DNA of 64,000 nt. Source: Streptomyces aquilus. Lineage in GTDB: Bacteria; Actinomycetota; Actinomycetes; Streptomycetales; Streptomycetaceae. Shown piece after piece: positions 9,182 through 17,120 of the stretch (the stretch's first letter is position 1; every line of letters begins with the position of its first letter). The position numbers and the translations under genes were made by a program. Below the pieces are notes generated by a model. That model was given only the letters and a program-made list of their open reading frames with translations. It ran no database searches and had not been told where the DNA came from. The stretch covers positions 2,108,001-2,172,000 of the forward strand of contig NZ_CP034463.1 in NCBI RefSeq assembly GCF_003955715.1. Direction: 5' to 3'.

Positions 9182-9301
9182 GGACGGAACGACCCCCAAG
9201 TGTGTCCGAGTTCGGGCAGGTCCACTGCTCGTTCGTGCGCCAACTATGACCACAATCGACAGCCTCCTGCCAGCACTTCGAGCCATGCCACGCCCACGAA
9301 T

Positions 9302-9317
9302 ATTGGCCTGGACCACT
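9302..9317 (-). promoter_or_regulatory. DasR-like operator upstream of the C39-like peptidase
   Basis: Read on the minus strand, AGTGGTCCAGGCCAAT agrees with the DasR consensus ACTGGTCTAGACCACT, in its AGTGGTCTAGACCACT form, at 13 of 16 positions, with both GGTC and GCC-type half sites intact. It lies in the divergent gap between the exported peptidase (start 9181) and the P-loop kinase (start 9382) and could act on either. Binding is inferred. Confidence 0.5.
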
Positions 9318-9381
9318 GGCATGACCTGCGGCGGCTAAAGTGCACAGCGCTCACCGCCCCCGACGCCCCAGGAAACCGGCC

Positions 9382-10002
9382 ATGCGCGACCTCGTCTCCC
9401 GGCTCCGCCGGCTCCCCCCGTCCTGCGGGCCGGTCCGGCTGATCGGGATCGACGGACACGCCGGCTCCGGGAAGTCGACGTTCGCCGGACAGTTGGCGGC
9501 GGAGCTCGGGGGTGCGCCGGTGCTGCACCTCGACGACATCGCGAGCCACGAGGAGTTGTTCGGCTGGACCGGGCGGCTGCTGGAGCAGGTGATCGAGCCG
9601 TGGCGGCGGGGCGAGAGCGCGCACTACGCCCCCTACGACTGGCACGCCCGGCGCTTCGGCCCGCCGCGGGATCTGCCCCCGGCCCCCGTGGCCCTCGTCG
9701 AAGGCGTCGGCGCCGGACGGCGGGCCCTGCGGCCCCACCTGGCCCAGCTGCTGTGGATGGAGTTGCCCCGCGAGGAGTCCTGGACCCGGGGGCGCTCCCG
9801 GGACGGGGCGGAGCAGCGGGAGTTCTGGGACGGGTGGGTCCGGGCGGAACGCGCGCACTTCGCGGACGACCCTTCTCGGCCGTTCGCCGATCTCCTGGTG
9901 CGGCAGGTGGAGCAGGGGTACGAGGCGCTCACCGGGCCTGCCGGGACCGTTGGACCGGACCAGAAAATCACTCAGGGTGAGGGACCATCCGCAATGTGCT
10001 GA
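9382..10002 (+). CDS. Uridine kinase-like P-loop NTPase
   Basis: A 206-residue P-loop kinase of the uridine kinase/phosphoribulokinase-like type. The Walker A is IGIDGHAGSGKST (residues about 22-34). An LHLDDIASHEELFGW segment matches the substrate-binding LxxDDF region of uridine/pantothenate kinases, and VALVEGVGAGRRAL corresponds to the Walker B strand of this family. The nucleoside specificity cannot be told. I chose the ATG at 9382 with AGGAA upstream; an in-frame ATG at 9340 lies in the divergent promoter region. It is probably monocistronic, since a promoter and terminator lie downstream before the AAA+ gene. Confidence 0.8.
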   Translation: MRDLVSRLRRLPPSCGPVRLIGIDGHAGSGKSTFAGQLAAELGGAPVLHLDDIASHEELFGWTGRLLEQVIEPWRRGESAHYAPYDWHARRFGPPRDLPPAPVALVEGVGAGRRALRPHLAQLLWMELPREESWTRGRSRDGAEQREFWDGWVRAERAHFADDPSRPFADLLVRQVEQGYEALTGPAGTVGPDQKITQGEGPSAMC

Positions 10003-10051
10003 ACTTGTGAAGACCCTTGCGGTCGAACTTCCCGGAGTGCTTCAACTCGGC

Positions 10052-10081
10052 TTGACCGACGGGCCGTACAGGACTTACGTT
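10052..10081 (+). promoter_or_regulatory. Putative promoter for a leader transcript
   Basis: A -35-like TTGACC (10052-10057) and a -10-like TACGTT (10076-10081) are separated by 18 bases. The expected start point falls at the ATG of the short leader ORF at 10086, so the transcript could be leaderless. A second -10-like TACGAT lies at 10293-10298 without a convincing -35. Confidence 0.45.
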
Positions 10082-10085
10082 CTCA

Positions 10086-10142
10086 ATGTGCGGCCTATCG
10101 CAGCCGCCCGCAGTCGCGAAGCCCCCGGTTGTTCCCCCGTGA
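10086..10142 (+). CDS. Putative 18-residue leader peptide (uORF)
   Basis: The frame reads MCGLSQPPAVAKPPVVPP and ends at TGA 10140-10142. It begins about five bases after a -10 element, so it would be translated from a leaderless mRNA. It contains three Pro-Pro pairs, one directly before the stop, and such pairs slow ribosomes when EF-P is limiting. Its last nine codons lie in a terminator-like hairpin. The region upstream of the AAA+ gene is otherwise gene-free, so a ribosome-controlled attenuator is possible. I have no homology evidence that this peptide is made. Confidence 0.3.
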   Translation: MCGLSQPPAVAKPPVVPP

Positions 10143-10154
10143 TCGGGGGCTTCG
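10117..10154 (+). terminator. Strong hairpin upstream of the AAA+ gene
   Basis: CGAAGCCCCCG and CGGGGGCTTCG form a perfect 11-bp stem with a 16-base loop. It could end transcription from the kinase gene (stop 10002), or, because it overlaps the short leader ORF, act as an attenuator for the AAA+ gene 280 bases on. From 10155 to 10434 I see no gene. Confidence 0.7.
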
Positions 10155-10434
10155 TTCTGCCCTCAACTCCCTTTTCGGGCGCTCCGAGCCGCGATCCGCT
10201 CACCCTCGGTCACCACACGGAATGCGCCCCATCTGCTCCCACCTCGCCAAACGGCCTGTGCGGCACCCTACGGCGGGCCCTGCCCCCGCAGGTACGATGC
10301 CCTCGGTGCGACCTACGGACGGCAGCTCTGCGCACCGTTGCAACTCCGGTCCGCAGCAAGGCGGTTCGATCAAGGCGGTCGGCGGGCGACGGCTCGGTGA
10401 CCAACCAACGGGGGCACGGTTTGTGGGGGACGTG

Positions 10435-12291
10435 ATGGACTTCGGCACGCAGGGCTCCAAGGCCCCGGCCGACCTCGCCTGGCTGCGAGGTGTGGACGCC
10501 TACACGATGGGGGCCTATCCGCAGGCGGAGGAGGAGTTCCGGGCCGCGGTGCGGATGGACCCGGGGATGGCCGACGGCTGGCTCGGGCTGCACGCGCTGC
10601 GCATCGACACGACGACCGCGCTGCTGCGGATGTTCCGGCACCGCGAGCGCTTCGGGGAACAGCGCGCCCGGCACCGCAGGACCCTCAACTCCTGGTACTG
10701 GCTGGGCTGGTGGGTGCAGCCGGTGCTGGAGAGCCCGCGCGACCTGCTGCTCGCGCACGCCTCGCACTGGCTCGACGGACGCCATGTCCCGGAGCTGGAC
10801 CGGGCGTTGGCGGGCCTGCCGCCCGTGGACGCCGATCCGCAGGTGCGCTTCCTGCACGCCTGCCGGTCCTATCTGGTCAAGGACTGGGACCAACTCATCC
10901 GGCACACCGACCCGTTGATCGACGATCCGCTGCTCGGCATCGAGGCCGGCCTGTTCGGCGGCATGGCGCGGGTGCGGCTGGAGATGTACGGCCAGGCGGA
11001 GCCCCTGCTGTCGGCGGCGCTGATGCGCTGTCGCAGCGAGCAGCCGCAGCGCAAGGAACTGCGCTACTGGCTCGCCCGGGCCCACGAGGGCACCGGCCGC
11101 TCCGCCGCCGCGCTCCCCCTCTACCGTGCCGTGCACCGCGTCGACCCGGCCTTCATGGACACCTCCGCCCGGCTCGCGGCGATCGCCGAGGGCGACGGCT
11201 ACGACGACGCGGCCGACCTCGCGGCGATCACGCTGTCCGGCGCGCAGGACGTCCTGGACGGGCCGGACGGTCTCGATCCGCTCTTCGGCGCGGAGGGCCG
11301 GGACCTGCGGCTGTCCGAGCCGGACCTGCCGACGGGCCCGCTGCCGCAGGTGACCGACCCGGCGGTGCGCGAGAAGCTCGCCACCTCCCCGACCCTGCCC
11401 GCCGGCCCCACCGACCCGGTCTTACTTGAGGAAGCGCTCAACGAACTGGAGCGCATGGTGGGCCTGGAGCCCGTGAAACGGCAGGTCAAGGCACTGTCGG
11501 CACAGTTGAACATGGCGCGGCTGCGCGCCGGACAGGGGCTGCCGGTCCAGCCCCCCAAGCGGCACTTCGTCTTCTCCGGCCCCTCCGGCACCGGCAAGAC
11601 CACCGTGGCCCGCATCCTGGGCCGCGTCTTCTACGCCCTCGGCCTCCTCGGCGGTGACCATCTGGTCGAGGCCCAGCGGGCCGATCTCGTCGGCGAGTAC
11701 CTCGGGCAGACCGCCGTGAAGGCCAACGAGCTCATCGACTCCGCGATCGGCGGGGTGCTGTTCGTGGACGAGGCGTACTCGCTCTCCAACTCCGGTTACG
11801 GCAAGGGCGACGCGTACGGCGACGAGGCCTTGCAGGTGCTGCTGAAGCGGGCCGAGGACAACCGGGACCACCTGGTGGTGATCCTGGCCGGTTATCCCGA
11901 GGGCATGGACCGCCTCCTCGCCGCCAACCCCGGACTGTCGTCGCGCTTCACGACCCGCGTGGACTTCCCGTCGTACCGCCCCCTGGAGCTGACCTCGATC
12001 GGTGAGGTCCTCGCCGCGGAGAACGGTGACGTGTGGGACGAGGAGGCGCTGGACGAGCTGCGGTCGATCGCCGGGCACGTGGTGGACCAGGGGTGGATCG
12101 ACGAGCTGGGCAACGGACGGTTCCTGCGGACGCTGTACGAGAAGAGCTGCGCGTACCGGGATCTGCGGCTGTCGACCTATCCGGGGATGCTGACGCGGGA
12201 CGACCTGTCGACGCTGCGGCTGCCGGATCTGATGCAGGCGTACGGAGAGGTGCTGTCGGGGCGGGGGCCACAGGACCCGTCGGCGCTGTAG
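10435..12291 (+). CDS. TPR-AAA+ ATPase of the CbxX/CfxQ (EccA-like) family
   Basis: A 618-residue cytoplasmic ATPase. The N-terminal half (about 1-320) is helical with TPR-like repeats (AYPQAEEEFRAAVRMDPGMADGWLGLHAL and later QAEPLLSAALMRC). A linker then leads to a single AAA+ module: Walker A in GPSGTGKTTVARIL, Walker B in GVLFVDEAYSL, sensor 1 around VVILAGYPEGMD, and the arginine finger region NPGLSSRFTTRVDFPSY. This domain order is that of EccA of type VII secretion and of rubisco activase CbxX, but no ESX or rubisco gene is nearby. The ATG at 10435 has GGGGGA four bases upstream; a GTG three bases earlier is equally possible. Codon 330 (11422-11424) is TTA, so translation should depend on the bldA tRNA, tying it to development. 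Confidence 0.9.
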   Translation: MDFGTQGSKAPADLAWLRGVDAYTMGAYPQAEEEFRAAVRMDPGMADGWLGLHALRIDTTTALLRMFRHRERFGEQRARHRRTLNSWYWLGWWVQPVLESPRDLLLAHASHWLDGRHVPELDRALAGLPPVDADPQVRFLHACRSYLVKDWDQLIRHTDPLIDDPLLGIEAGLFGGMARVRLEMYGQAEPLLSAALMRCRSEQPQRKELRYWLARAHEGTGRSAAALPLYRAVHRVDPAFMDTSARLAAIAEGDGYDDAADLAAITLSGAQDVLDGPDGLDPLFGAEGRDLRLSEPDLPTGPLPQVTDPAVREKLATSPTLPAGPTDPVLLEEALNELERMVGLEPVKRQVKALSAQLNMARLRAGQGLPVQPPKRHFVFSGPSGTGKTTVARILGRVFYALGLLGGDHLVEAQRADLVGEYLGQTAVKANELIDSAIGGVLFVDEAYSLSNSGYGKGDAYGDEALQVLLKRAEDNRDHLVVILAGYPEGMDRLLAANPGLSSRFTTRVDFPSYRPLELTSIGEVLAAENGDVWDEEALDELRSIAGHVVDQGWIDELGNGRFLRTLYEKSCAYRDLRLSTYPGMLTRDDLSTLRLPDLMQAYGEVLSGRGPQDPSAL

Positions 12292-12346
12292 CCCCCGCCC
12301 GGCACTACAGACCCGTCGGCGCTGCAGCCCCCGCCCGGCGCTACTG
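12275..12346. repeat. 36-bp tandem duplication at a convergent gene junction
   Basis: Units 12275-12310 and 12311-12346 both begin ACCCGTCGGCGCTG and run through AGCCCCCGCCCGGC to CTAC, differing at few positions. The first copy contains the TAG stop of the AAA+ gene; in the second that codon has become CAG. The second copy contains the stop of the opposing CBS-domain gene (CTA at 12341-12343). Confidence 0.85.
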
Positions 12347-13426
12347 GGCGAACGCCTCCTCGGGCTCACCGCTCGCCCGGGGCTCGGTCACCTTCACCTC
12401 CGTGGCCTCCCGGTGGGCCGGGTCCGTCACCTCGCCCACCAGGAGTTCGAGCACGTCCTCCAGGGCGACCAGGCCCAGCACCTTGCCCGACGCGTCCGCG
12501 ACCTGCGCCAGATGCGTCGCCGCGCGGCGCATCACCGTCAGGGCGTCGTCCAGCGGCAACTCCGACCGGAGGGTCGTCATGGAGCGCCAGATGTGCTGGG
12601 GCACCGCACGCTCGGACTCCTCCAGGTCCAGTACGTCCTTCACATGCAGGTAGCCCATGAAGGCGCCGTTGTCGGCGACCACCGGGAAGCGGGAGTAGCC
12701 GGTGCGCGCCGTCAGCTCGACGACCTGGCCGGGCGTGACCGACGGGCCGACGGTCACCAGGGAGTCGCTCTGGAGGAGGACGTCCGTGACCGGGCGGGAA
12801 CCCAGCTCCAGGGCGTCCTCCAGGCGTTCCTGCTCCTCGGGGTCGAGGAGACCGGCCTGCCCGGAGTCCTCCACCAGGCGGTTGAGCTGTTCGCTGGTGA
12901 AGACCGCCTCGACCTCGTCCTTGGGCTCGACGCGGAAGAGCCGCAGGATCGCCCGGGCGCAGGCGCCGAGGGCGATCGTGATCGGCTTGCACACCCGGGC
13001 GAAGGCGACCAGACCGGGGCTGAGCCACAGCGCGGCCTTCTCCGGGGCGGCCATCGCCAGGTTCTTCGGGACCATCTCACCGATGACGAGGTGGAAGAAG
13101 ACGACCGCGGCGAGCGCGATCACATAGCCCAGCGGGTGGATCATGCCGTGCGGCAGATGGATCCACTCGAAGACCGGCTCCAGCAGCTGCGCGACGGTCG
13201 GTTCGGCGACCGCGCCCAGCGTCAACGAGCAGACGGTGATGCCGAACTGGGCCGCGGCCATCATCTGCGGCAGCCGCTCCAGCCCGTACAGCACCTGCCG
13301 GGCCCGGGCCGTGCCGAGCGGTTCGATCTGGCTGCGGCGGACGGAGACGAGCGCGAACTCGGCGCCGACGAAGAAGCCGTTGGCGAGTACGAGCAGCCCG
13401 GCGAAGAGGAGTTGGAGCACGCTCAT
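12341..13426 (-). CDS. CNNM/CBS-domain membrane protein (short form)
   Basis: A 361-residue integral membrane protein of the CNNM (DUF21)/hemolysin family, linked to magnesium or cobalt efflux and homeostasis. A DUF21 core with about three or four membrane helices (residues 1-180: LLFAGLLVLANGFFVGAEFALVSVRRS, and VVFFHLVIGEMVPKNLAMAAPEKAA, the family GExxPK box) is followed by a CBS pair (about 205-330, MGYLHVKDVLDLEE and VLGLVALEDVLELLVGEV). The C-terminal CorC/HlyC domain is missing; the protein ends soon after the second CBS. Its ATG overlaps the stop of the longer paralogue upstream by four bases, so the two are co-translated and may form a heterodimer. Confidence 0.9.
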   Translation of the reverse strand: MSVLQLLFAGLLVLANGFFVGAEFALVSVRRSQIEPLGTARARQVLYGLERLPQMMAAAQFGITVCSLTLGAVAEPTVAQLLEPVFEWIHLPHGMIHPLGYVIALAAVVFFHLVIGEMVPKNLAMAAPEKAALWLSPGLVAFARVCKPITIALGACARAILRLFRVEPKDEVEAVFTSEQLNRLVEDSGQAGLLDPEEQERLEDALELGSRPVTDVLLQSDSLVTVGPSVTPGQVVELTARTGYSRFPVVADNGAFMGYLHVKDVLDLEESERAVPQHIWRSMTTLRSELPLDDALTVMRRAATHLAQVADASGKVLGLVALEDVLELLVGEVTDPAHREATEVKVTEPRASGEPEEAFAQ

Positions 13427-14748
13427 CGGGCGGCCTCCACGACGACACCCGTGCGGACCAGGCGGACCCGCTCGGCGCGGTAGTGGCCGACGCGGCGCAC
13501 CGACAGCCGCCAGCCGGGCAGTTCGGCCCGGTCGCCGACGGCGGGGATCCGGCCGAGCAGGTCGGCGACCAGCCCGGCGACGGTCTCGTACGGCCCCTCG
13601 GGCACGTCGAGGCCTATGCGCTGGAGGATGTCGACCCGGCAGCTGCCGTCGGCGTCCCAGGCGGGGCGGCCGTCCTCGGGCGGGGCGGCGGCGAGTTCGG
13701 GCACGTCCTGGCCGTCGTGCTCGTCGCGGACCTCGCCGACGATCTCCTCGACGATGTCCTCCAGGGTGACCACTCCGGCCGTACCGCCGTACTCGTCGAC
13801 GACGACGGCGATGGGCTGCTCGCTGCGCAGCTGGGCGAGGAGCGGCTGGACCGGGAGGGTCTCCGGGACCAGCAGCGCCGGGCGGGCGATCCTGCCCACG
13901 GGGGTGCGCAGCCGTTCGTGGGTGGGGACGGCCAGGGCGTCCTTGAGATGGACCATGCCGACGATCTCGTCGATCTTCTCCCGGTAGACGGGGAAGCGGG
14001 ACAGGCCGGTGGCACGGGTGAGGTTGACGACGTCCTCGGCGGTCGCCGACGACTGGAGCGAGCTGACCTTCACGCGCGGGGTCATGACGTGCTGCGCGGT
14101 GAGTTCGGCGAGCGACAGGGTCCGTACGAACAGGTCTGCCGTGTCCTGCTCCAGGGTGCCGGCCTGTGCCGAGTGCCGGGCCAGGGAGACGAGTTCACCG
14201 GGGGTGCGGGCGGAGGCCAGCTCCTCGGTGGGCTCGACGCCGAGCGCGCGGACGAGCCGGTTGGCCACCGCGTTCAGCGCGGCGATGACCGGGCGGAACA
14301 GGCGCGCGAAGGCGTGCTGCGGGCCGGCGACGAAGCGGGCGACCTGCAACGGCTTGGACACCGCCCAGTTCTTGGGCACGAGTTCGCCGATCACCATCTG
14401 CACGGCGGACGCCAGCAGCATGCCGATGACGACCGCGACACCGGAGACGGCGCCCTCGGGGATGCCGATCGCGGTGATCGGGCCGTCCAGCAGCTCCGCG
14501 AGCGCCGGTTCGGCGAGCATGCCGACGACGAGGGAGGTGATGGTGATGCCGAGCTGGGTGCCGGAGAGCTGGAAGGAGAGCTCCTTGAGCGACTCGACGA
14601 CCGTACGGGCGCGTTTGTCGCCCTCGGCAGCGGCCTTCTCGGCGTCCGGCCGCTCGACCGTGACGAGGCCGAACTCGGCCGCGACGAAGAAGCCGTTGGC
14701 GAGAATCAGCAGGAAGGCGGCTGCGAGGAGCAGCAGGGGGATGGTCAT
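13423..14748 (-). CDS. CNNM/CBS-domain membrane protein with CorC/HlyC domain
   Basis: A 441-residue paralogue of the next gene, first in the pair. A DUF21 membrane core (LLAAAFLLILANGFFVAAEFGLVTVER; MVIGELVPKNWAVSKPLQVA) is followed by two CBS motifs (HVMTPRVKVSSL through GMVHLKDALAVP; PIAVVVDEYGGTAGVVTLEDIVEEIVGEVRDEHD). A C-terminal CorC/HlyC transporter-associated domain follows (about 350-430, GRIPAVGDRAELPGWRLSVRRV). It is full length for the family and probably moves or senses divalent cations, with CBS domains binding adenine nucleotides. The start is ATG 14746-14748. Direct transport activity is disputed for parts of this family. Confidence 0.92.
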   Translation of the reverse strand: MTIPLLLLAAAFLLILANGFFVAAEFGLVTVERPDAEKAAAEGDKRARTVVESLKELSFQLSGTQLGITITSLVVGMLAEPALAELLDGPITAIGIPEGAVSGVAVVIGMLLASAVQMVIGELVPKNWAVSKPLQVARFVAGPQHAFARLFRPVIAALNAVANRLVRALGVEPTEELASARTPGELVSLARHSAQAGTLEQDTADLFVRTLSLAELTAQHVMTPRVKVSSLQSSATAEDVVNLTRATGLSRFPVYREKIDEIVGMVHLKDALAVPTHERLRTPVGRIARPALLVPETLPVQPLLAQLRSEQPIAVVVDEYGGTAGVVTLEDIVEEIVGEVRDEHDGQDVPELAAAPPEDGRPAWDADGSCRVDILQRIGLDVPEGPYETVAGLVADLLGRIPAVGDRAELPGWRLSVRRVGHYRAERVRLVRTGVVVEAAR

Positions 14749-14875
14749 GATGCCGCCGCCTCACCGGTATGTCGGGAGGGGGCGGCGCAGGTACTACAGG
14801 ACGATCCGTCCATCGCTGGAGGGAATCACTCCTCGGGTAGCGGTCGGGCCACTGAGGGCCGGTCGGGACATCAGC

Positions 14876-14904
14876 GGCGGAGGCGCGACGAAAACGTCTC
14901 CGCC
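14876..14904 (-). terminator. Hairpin ending the rib-his operon
   Basis: An outer stem GGCGGA/TCCGCC and an inner stem GACG/CGTC around AAAA lie 26 bases past the stop of the last operon gene (14930). The rest of the 14749-14929 gap shows no gene. Confidence 0.55.
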
Positions 14905-14929
14905 AACAGATTAATCAAGACAGGGCCCT

Positions 14930-15373
14930 CTACGGCAGATCCCTTGTGCCGCGGGCCTCGACGAGCGCCCGCAGCGCGCGGGCGTCGGTGATGGCCTGCT
15001 GCTTGGCGATGCCCGGCTGGATGCCCAGGGCGGGCAGGCTGGTGCCGTCGCTGAGGTTGAGGAACACCCAGGGATCGCCGGGGCGGAGGTTCACCTGGAT
15101 GATCTCGGCCCAGTCCAGGCGGCGCCTGGAGGCGATGTTCACCACGGTGACGCCGGAGTCGTCGGCGACCACCTTCACGCGGGCGAGCATGGCCAGCACG
15201 CCGAAGATGAGGGCCGCGGTGAAGATGAAGCTGAGCCGCTCACCGGGGCCGAGCTTCTCCAGGAGCAGCGCGATCGCGGTGATCGTGGCGAAGATCGCGA
15301 CACCTGCGGTGAGCAGCACGGCGCGGGTGCGGCCGGGGCGGAAGGTGACGGGGAGGGCGGGAACGTCGGACAT
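14930..15373 (-). CDS. PH-like domain membrane protein
   Basis: A 147-residue protein. Two membrane helices (VLLTAGVAIFATITAIALLLEKL and LSFIFTAALIFGVLAMLARV) are followed by a bacterial PH-like (PH_6-type) domain of about 80 residues: VVADDSGVTVVNIASRRRLDWAEIIQVNLRPGDPWVFLNLSDGT, with the typical W-x-E-I-x-x-V strand. It is the last gene of the riboflavin-histidine operon, 14 bases after hisG. Its role is unknown; the position is one that I recall as conserved in streptomycetes. Membrane location is inferred from the helices. Confidence 0.8.
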   Translation of the reverse strand: MSDVPALPVTFRPGRTRAVLLTAGVAIFATITAIALLLEKLGPGERLSFIFTAALIFGVLAMLARVKVVADDSGVTVVNIASRRRLDWAEIIQVNLRPGDPWVFLNLSDGTSLPALGIQPGIAKQQAITDARALRALVEARGTRDLP

Positions 15374-15387
15374 GGCGGTGGGGTCCC

Positions 15388-16245
15388 TCAGAGACGGCAG
15401 GCGTGGATGGCCGTCGTCAGGATGGCCCGCGCGCCGATGTCGTACAGGTCGTCCATGATCCGCTGCGCTTCCTTGGCGGGGACCATCGCGCGGACGGCGA
15501 CCCAGCCCTCGTTGTGCAGCGGGGAGACGGTCGGGGACTCCAGGCCCGGCGTGAGGGCGACGGCCTTCTCCAGCTGCTCGACGCGGCAGTCGTAGTCCAT
15601 CATCACGTAGGTCCGGGCGACGAGGACACCCTGGAGGCGGCGCAGGAACTGCTGCACCTTGGGCTCGTTCTCCGAGGAGGTGTCCGCGTCGGTACGGCGG
15701 ATCACGACCGCCTCGGACTTCATGATCGGCTCGCCGAAGACCTCCAGGCCCGCGTTGCGCAGCGAGGTGCCGGTCTCGACGACGTCCGCGATGACCTCGG
15801 CGACGCCGAGCTCGATGGCGGTCTCGACGGCGCCGTCGAGGTGGACGACGGAGGCGTCGACGCCGTTGTCGGCGAGGTGGCCCTCGACGATGCCCTCGTA
15901 GGAGGTGGCGACCGTCTTGCCCTTGAGGTCCTGGACGCCGCTCGCGGTGCCGGGCTTGGCGGCGAAGCGGAACGTGGAGCGGGCGAAGCCGAGCGGGAGG
16001 ATCTCCTCGGCCTTGGCGCCGGAGTCGATGAGCAGGTCGCGGCCGGTGATGCCGATGTCGAGGCGGCCGGAGGAGACGTAGATCGCGATGTCGCGGGGGC
16101 GGAGGTAGAAGAACTCCACCTCGTTCTCCGGGTCGACGATCCGCAGTTCCTTGGACTCGCGGCGCTGCTGGTAGCCGGCCTCATGCAGCATCTCCGCCGC
16201 AGGGCCTGACAGGGAACCCTTGTTGGGGACGGCGATGCGCAGCAT
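15388..16245 (-). CDS. hisG: ATP phosphoribosyltransferase (long form)
   Basis: A 285-residue enzyme for the first, committed step of histidine synthesis: ATP + PRPP to phosphoribosyl-ATP. The N-terminus MLRIAVPNKGSLSGPAAEML is the family signature, followed by RPRDIAIYVSSGRLDIGITGRDLL and the PRPP-loop region around EVIADVVETGTSLRNAGL. At 285 residues it is the long HisG-L form with a C-terminal ACT-like domain (about 215-285, ending ILTTAIHACRL), which gives histidine feedback inhibition and needs no HisZ. It follows hisE by 49 bases and shares the FMN-riboswitch transcript unless a local promoter exists. Confidence 0.96.
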   Translation of the reverse strand: MLRIAVPNKGSLSGPAAEMLHEAGYQQRRESKELRIVDPENEVEFFYLRPRDIAIYVSSGRLDIGITGRDLLIDSGAKAEEILPLGFARSTFRFAAKPGTASGVQDLKGKTVATSYEGIVEGHLADNGVDASVVHLDGAVETAIELGVAEVIADVVETGTSLRNAGLEVFGEPIMKSEAVVIRRTDADTSSENEPKVQQFLRRLQGVLVARTYVMMDYDCRVEQLEKAVALTPGLESPTVSPLHNEGWVAVRAMVPAKEAQRIMDDLYDIGARAILTTAIHACRL

Positions 16246-16294
16246 GAGGTCGGCTTCCTTTGCGTGATGGGGAGGAACTGTGGAACGGGCGGAC

Positions 16295-16567
16295 TTACAG
16301 GTGGGCGTAGACGTCGTCCAGCGAGATGCCGCGGGCGACCATCATCACCTGGACGTGGTACAGCAGCTGCGAGATCTCCTCGGCAGCCGCCTCCTTGCCC
16401 TCGTACTCGGCGGCCATCCAGACTTCGGCGGCTTCCTCGACGACCTTCTTGCCGATGGCATGGACGCCCTTGCCGACCAGTTCCGCGGTGCGGGAGGTGG
16501 CGGGGTCGCCGTGTGCGGCCTTGTGCTGGAGCTCGGTGAAGAGCTCCTCGAACGTCTTATTGGACAT
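16295..16567 (-). CDS. hisE: Phosphoribosyl-ATP pyrophosphatase
   Basis: A 90-residue all-helical MazG-like enzyme that hydrolyses phosphoribosyl-ATP to phosphoribosyl-AMP, the second step of histidine synthesis. Typical metal-binding acidic helices are visible: [10 protein letters not shown], then [38 protein letters not shown], containing the E-E-x-x-E and E-x-x-D-like sites. It ends [10 protein letters not shown]. It is a stand-alone HisE (no HisI fusion). I chose the ATG at 16565-16567 ([10 protein letters not shown]); eight codons upstream are not family-like. Confidence 0.95.
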   Translation of the reverse strand: MSNKTFEELFTELQHKAAHGDPATSRTAELVGKGVHAIGKKVVEEAAEVWMAAEYEGKEAAAEEISQLLYHVQVMMVARGISLDDVYAHL

Positions 16568-16601
16568 GGTGACGCTCAGCCTATGCCACACCCGCCGTCC
16601 G

Positions 16602-17087
16602 TCAGCGCCACGGTTCAGATACTGAGCGGAGGGTGGCCGCGGTCGCCACCGCCGCCGTCACCGCCTCGTGCCCCTTGTCCTCGTTGGAGCCCTCCAGGCC
16701 GGCCCGGTCCAGGGCCTGCTCCTCGGTGTCGCAGGTCAGCACACCCATGCCGACGGGGACGCCGGTCTCGACGGAGACCTGGGTGAGGCCCTGGGTGACG
16801 CCCTGGCACACGTACTCGAAGTGGGGGGTGCCGCCGCGGATCACGACGCCGAGGGCGACGATCGCGTCGTAGCCCCGCCCGGCCAGCACCTTGGCGACGA
16901 CCGGGAGCTCCCAGCTGCCGGGGACCCGGAGCAGGGTCGGCTCGTCGATGCCCAGGTCGTGCAGGGCGCGCAAGGCGCCGTCGACCAGTCCGTCCATCAC
17001 CTTCTCGTGCCACTGCGCCGCGATGACGGCGACCCGCAGGTCGCCCACGTTGCGTACGGACAGCTCCGGTGCACCCTTGCCGCTCAC
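16602..17087 (-). CDS. ribH: 6,7-dimethyl-8-ribityllumazine synthase
   Basis: A 161-residue lumazine synthase that condenses the ribityl pyrimidinedione with 3,4-dihydroxy-2-butanone 4-phosphate; it usually assembles as a pentamer or 60-mer capsid. Recognisable motifs are [21 protein letters not shown] (substrate Trp/His region), [40 protein letters not shown] (with the catalytic His) and [16 protein letters not shown]. The start is GTG 17085-17087 with AGGAG upstream. It lies 33 bases after ribBA in the FMN-switch operon. Confidence 0.97.
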   Translation of the reverse strand: MSGKGAPELSVRNVGDLRVAVIAAQWHEKVMDGLVDGALRALHDLGIDEPTLLRVPGSWELPVVAKVLAGRGYDAIVALGVVIRGGTPHFEYVCQGVTQGLTQVSVETGVPVGMGVLTCDTEEQALDRAGLEGSNEDKGHEAVTAAVATAATLRSVSEPWR

Positions 17088-17120
17088 GTTCTCAGGTCTC
17101 CTAGATGTGCTTTACAGGGG

